Shown: positions 63,715-64,000 of the stretch, piece after piece
How the letters are laid out: each line of letters starts with the position of its first letter
How positions within the stretch are numbered: position 1 is the stretch's first letter
Source: Leptospira wolffii serovar Khorat str. Khorat-H2
Lineage (GTDB): Bacteria; Spirochaetota; Leptospiria; Leptospirales; Leptospiraceae
Direction of reading: 5' to 3'
DNA: 64,000 bases
Assembly (NCBI RefSeq): GCF_000306115.2
Contig: NZ_AKWX02000004.1
Span: 606,501-670,500 of the forward strand
Program-made: the position numbers and the translations under genes
The notes under the pieces: model-generated
What the model was told of the DNA's origin: nothing
Seen by the model: the letters and a program-made list of their open reading frames with translations, nothing else
Database searches by the model: none

Positions 63715-64000
63715 CTATTTGGAATGGATTTCCTGGAGAGAACGGATCGTGAATCCTTTGTCCGTCATCTCCATCATTCCCTTGATTAGTGCCTTCGCGG
63801 CATTCGCCGTGGTCAAACAAGGAATCTTATATCGAATGGCTGCTTGGCGGATCGCAAAGCTATCGTCTCGGGTCACTCTACTCAAAGGAGTGTTGAGAAT
63901 GAGATGGATCTTATTCTCCCGGATATAATCCAATGCGGTAGGAAATTGATTATCGTATACCTTATTGATCTTAGAGGATAGGATTCCGTTCTCGGACAGG
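63715..64000 (-). CDS. carB: Carbamoyl-phosphate synthase large subunit, C-terminal fragment
   Basis: Partial gene: the last 94 or so codons, read on from the right edge of the window. The visible part ([20 protein letters not shown], then [19 protein letters not shown]) is the MGS-like allosteric domain that binds UMP and ornithine in known enzymes. It faces the tail of the Cys-rich pair. The carA gene lies about 50 kb away on the opposite strand. Confidence 0.9.
   Translation of the reverse strand, partial: LSENGILSSKINKVYDNQFPTALDYIRENKIHLILNTPLSRVTRDDSFAIRQAAIRYKIPCLTTANAAKALIKGMMEMTDKGFTIRSLQEIHSK

Overview
The window reads as chromosomal DNA of a spirochaete, most likely Leptospira. 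The evidence is loose spirochaetal lipoboxes on several exported proteins, a che cluster whose CheA carries an extra C-terminal domain, a fliK-flgD-flgE hook operon, a scpA-scpB pair in the che operon, and large lipoproteins without close relatives in other phyla. Base composition looks higher in G+C than I expect for L. interrogans, so a P2 (intermediate) or saprophytic species is plausible. The species call is inference. No tRNA, rRNA, IS element or CRISPR array was seen.

Layout. 1-7315 (minus): cheW-cheA-cheB-cheY-scpA-scpB-pheA, with pheA running off the left edge. 7421-8973 (minus): an acidic coiled-coil protein, zapA and 5-formyl-THF cyclo-ligase. 9197-12451 (minus): thrS-infC-rpmI-rplT. 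12661-15180: carA (plus), a vapBC toxin-antitoxin cassette bounded by two copies of the carA 3' end, and a lipoprotein gene. 15285-20254 (minus): a 911-residue acidic protein with about eleven copies of a FliM-like motif, then a GAF-GAF-degenerate-GGDEF protein. 20436-28853 (minus): lepB-atpZ-atpI-like-atpB-E-F-H-A-G-D-C. 28978-32150 (plus): aldolase-like protein, TetR regulator, corA, short-chain dehydrogenase. 32315-34125 (minus): a LytS/LytR-type two-component pair. 34335-36538 (plus): an outer-membrane beta-barrel and a FecR-domain protein with a haem-binding motif. 36655-47071 (minus): three very large lipoproteins, two of them paralogues. 47612-50232 (minus): TMEM43-like protein, trpC and a STAS protein. 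50306-53542 (plus): murD and a chemoreceptor. 53628-58178 (minus): GAF/HD-GYP protein and a cyclic-nucleotide-regulated patatin lipase. 58462-62373 (minus): small Cys/His protein, fliK, flgD, flgE. 62903-63702 (plus): two cysteine-rich secreted proteins. 63715-64000 (minus): the 3' end of carB.

How the genes work together. Motility and signalling dominate: a full CheA/W/Y/B core, a chemoreceptor, hook genes, an HD-GYP protein and a degenerate GGDEF protein. The rest is ordinary housekeeping (F-type ATP synthase, translation, chromosome segregation, division, carbamoyl phosphate, murein) plus accessory envelope genes.

The observations most worth following are the CheA-CheC fusion, the multivalent FliM-like repeat protein next to the GAF/GGDEF protein, the carA-end duplication around vapBC, the cysteine-free FlgE, and a pair of near-identical palindromes around the promoter of the large lipoprotein operon.
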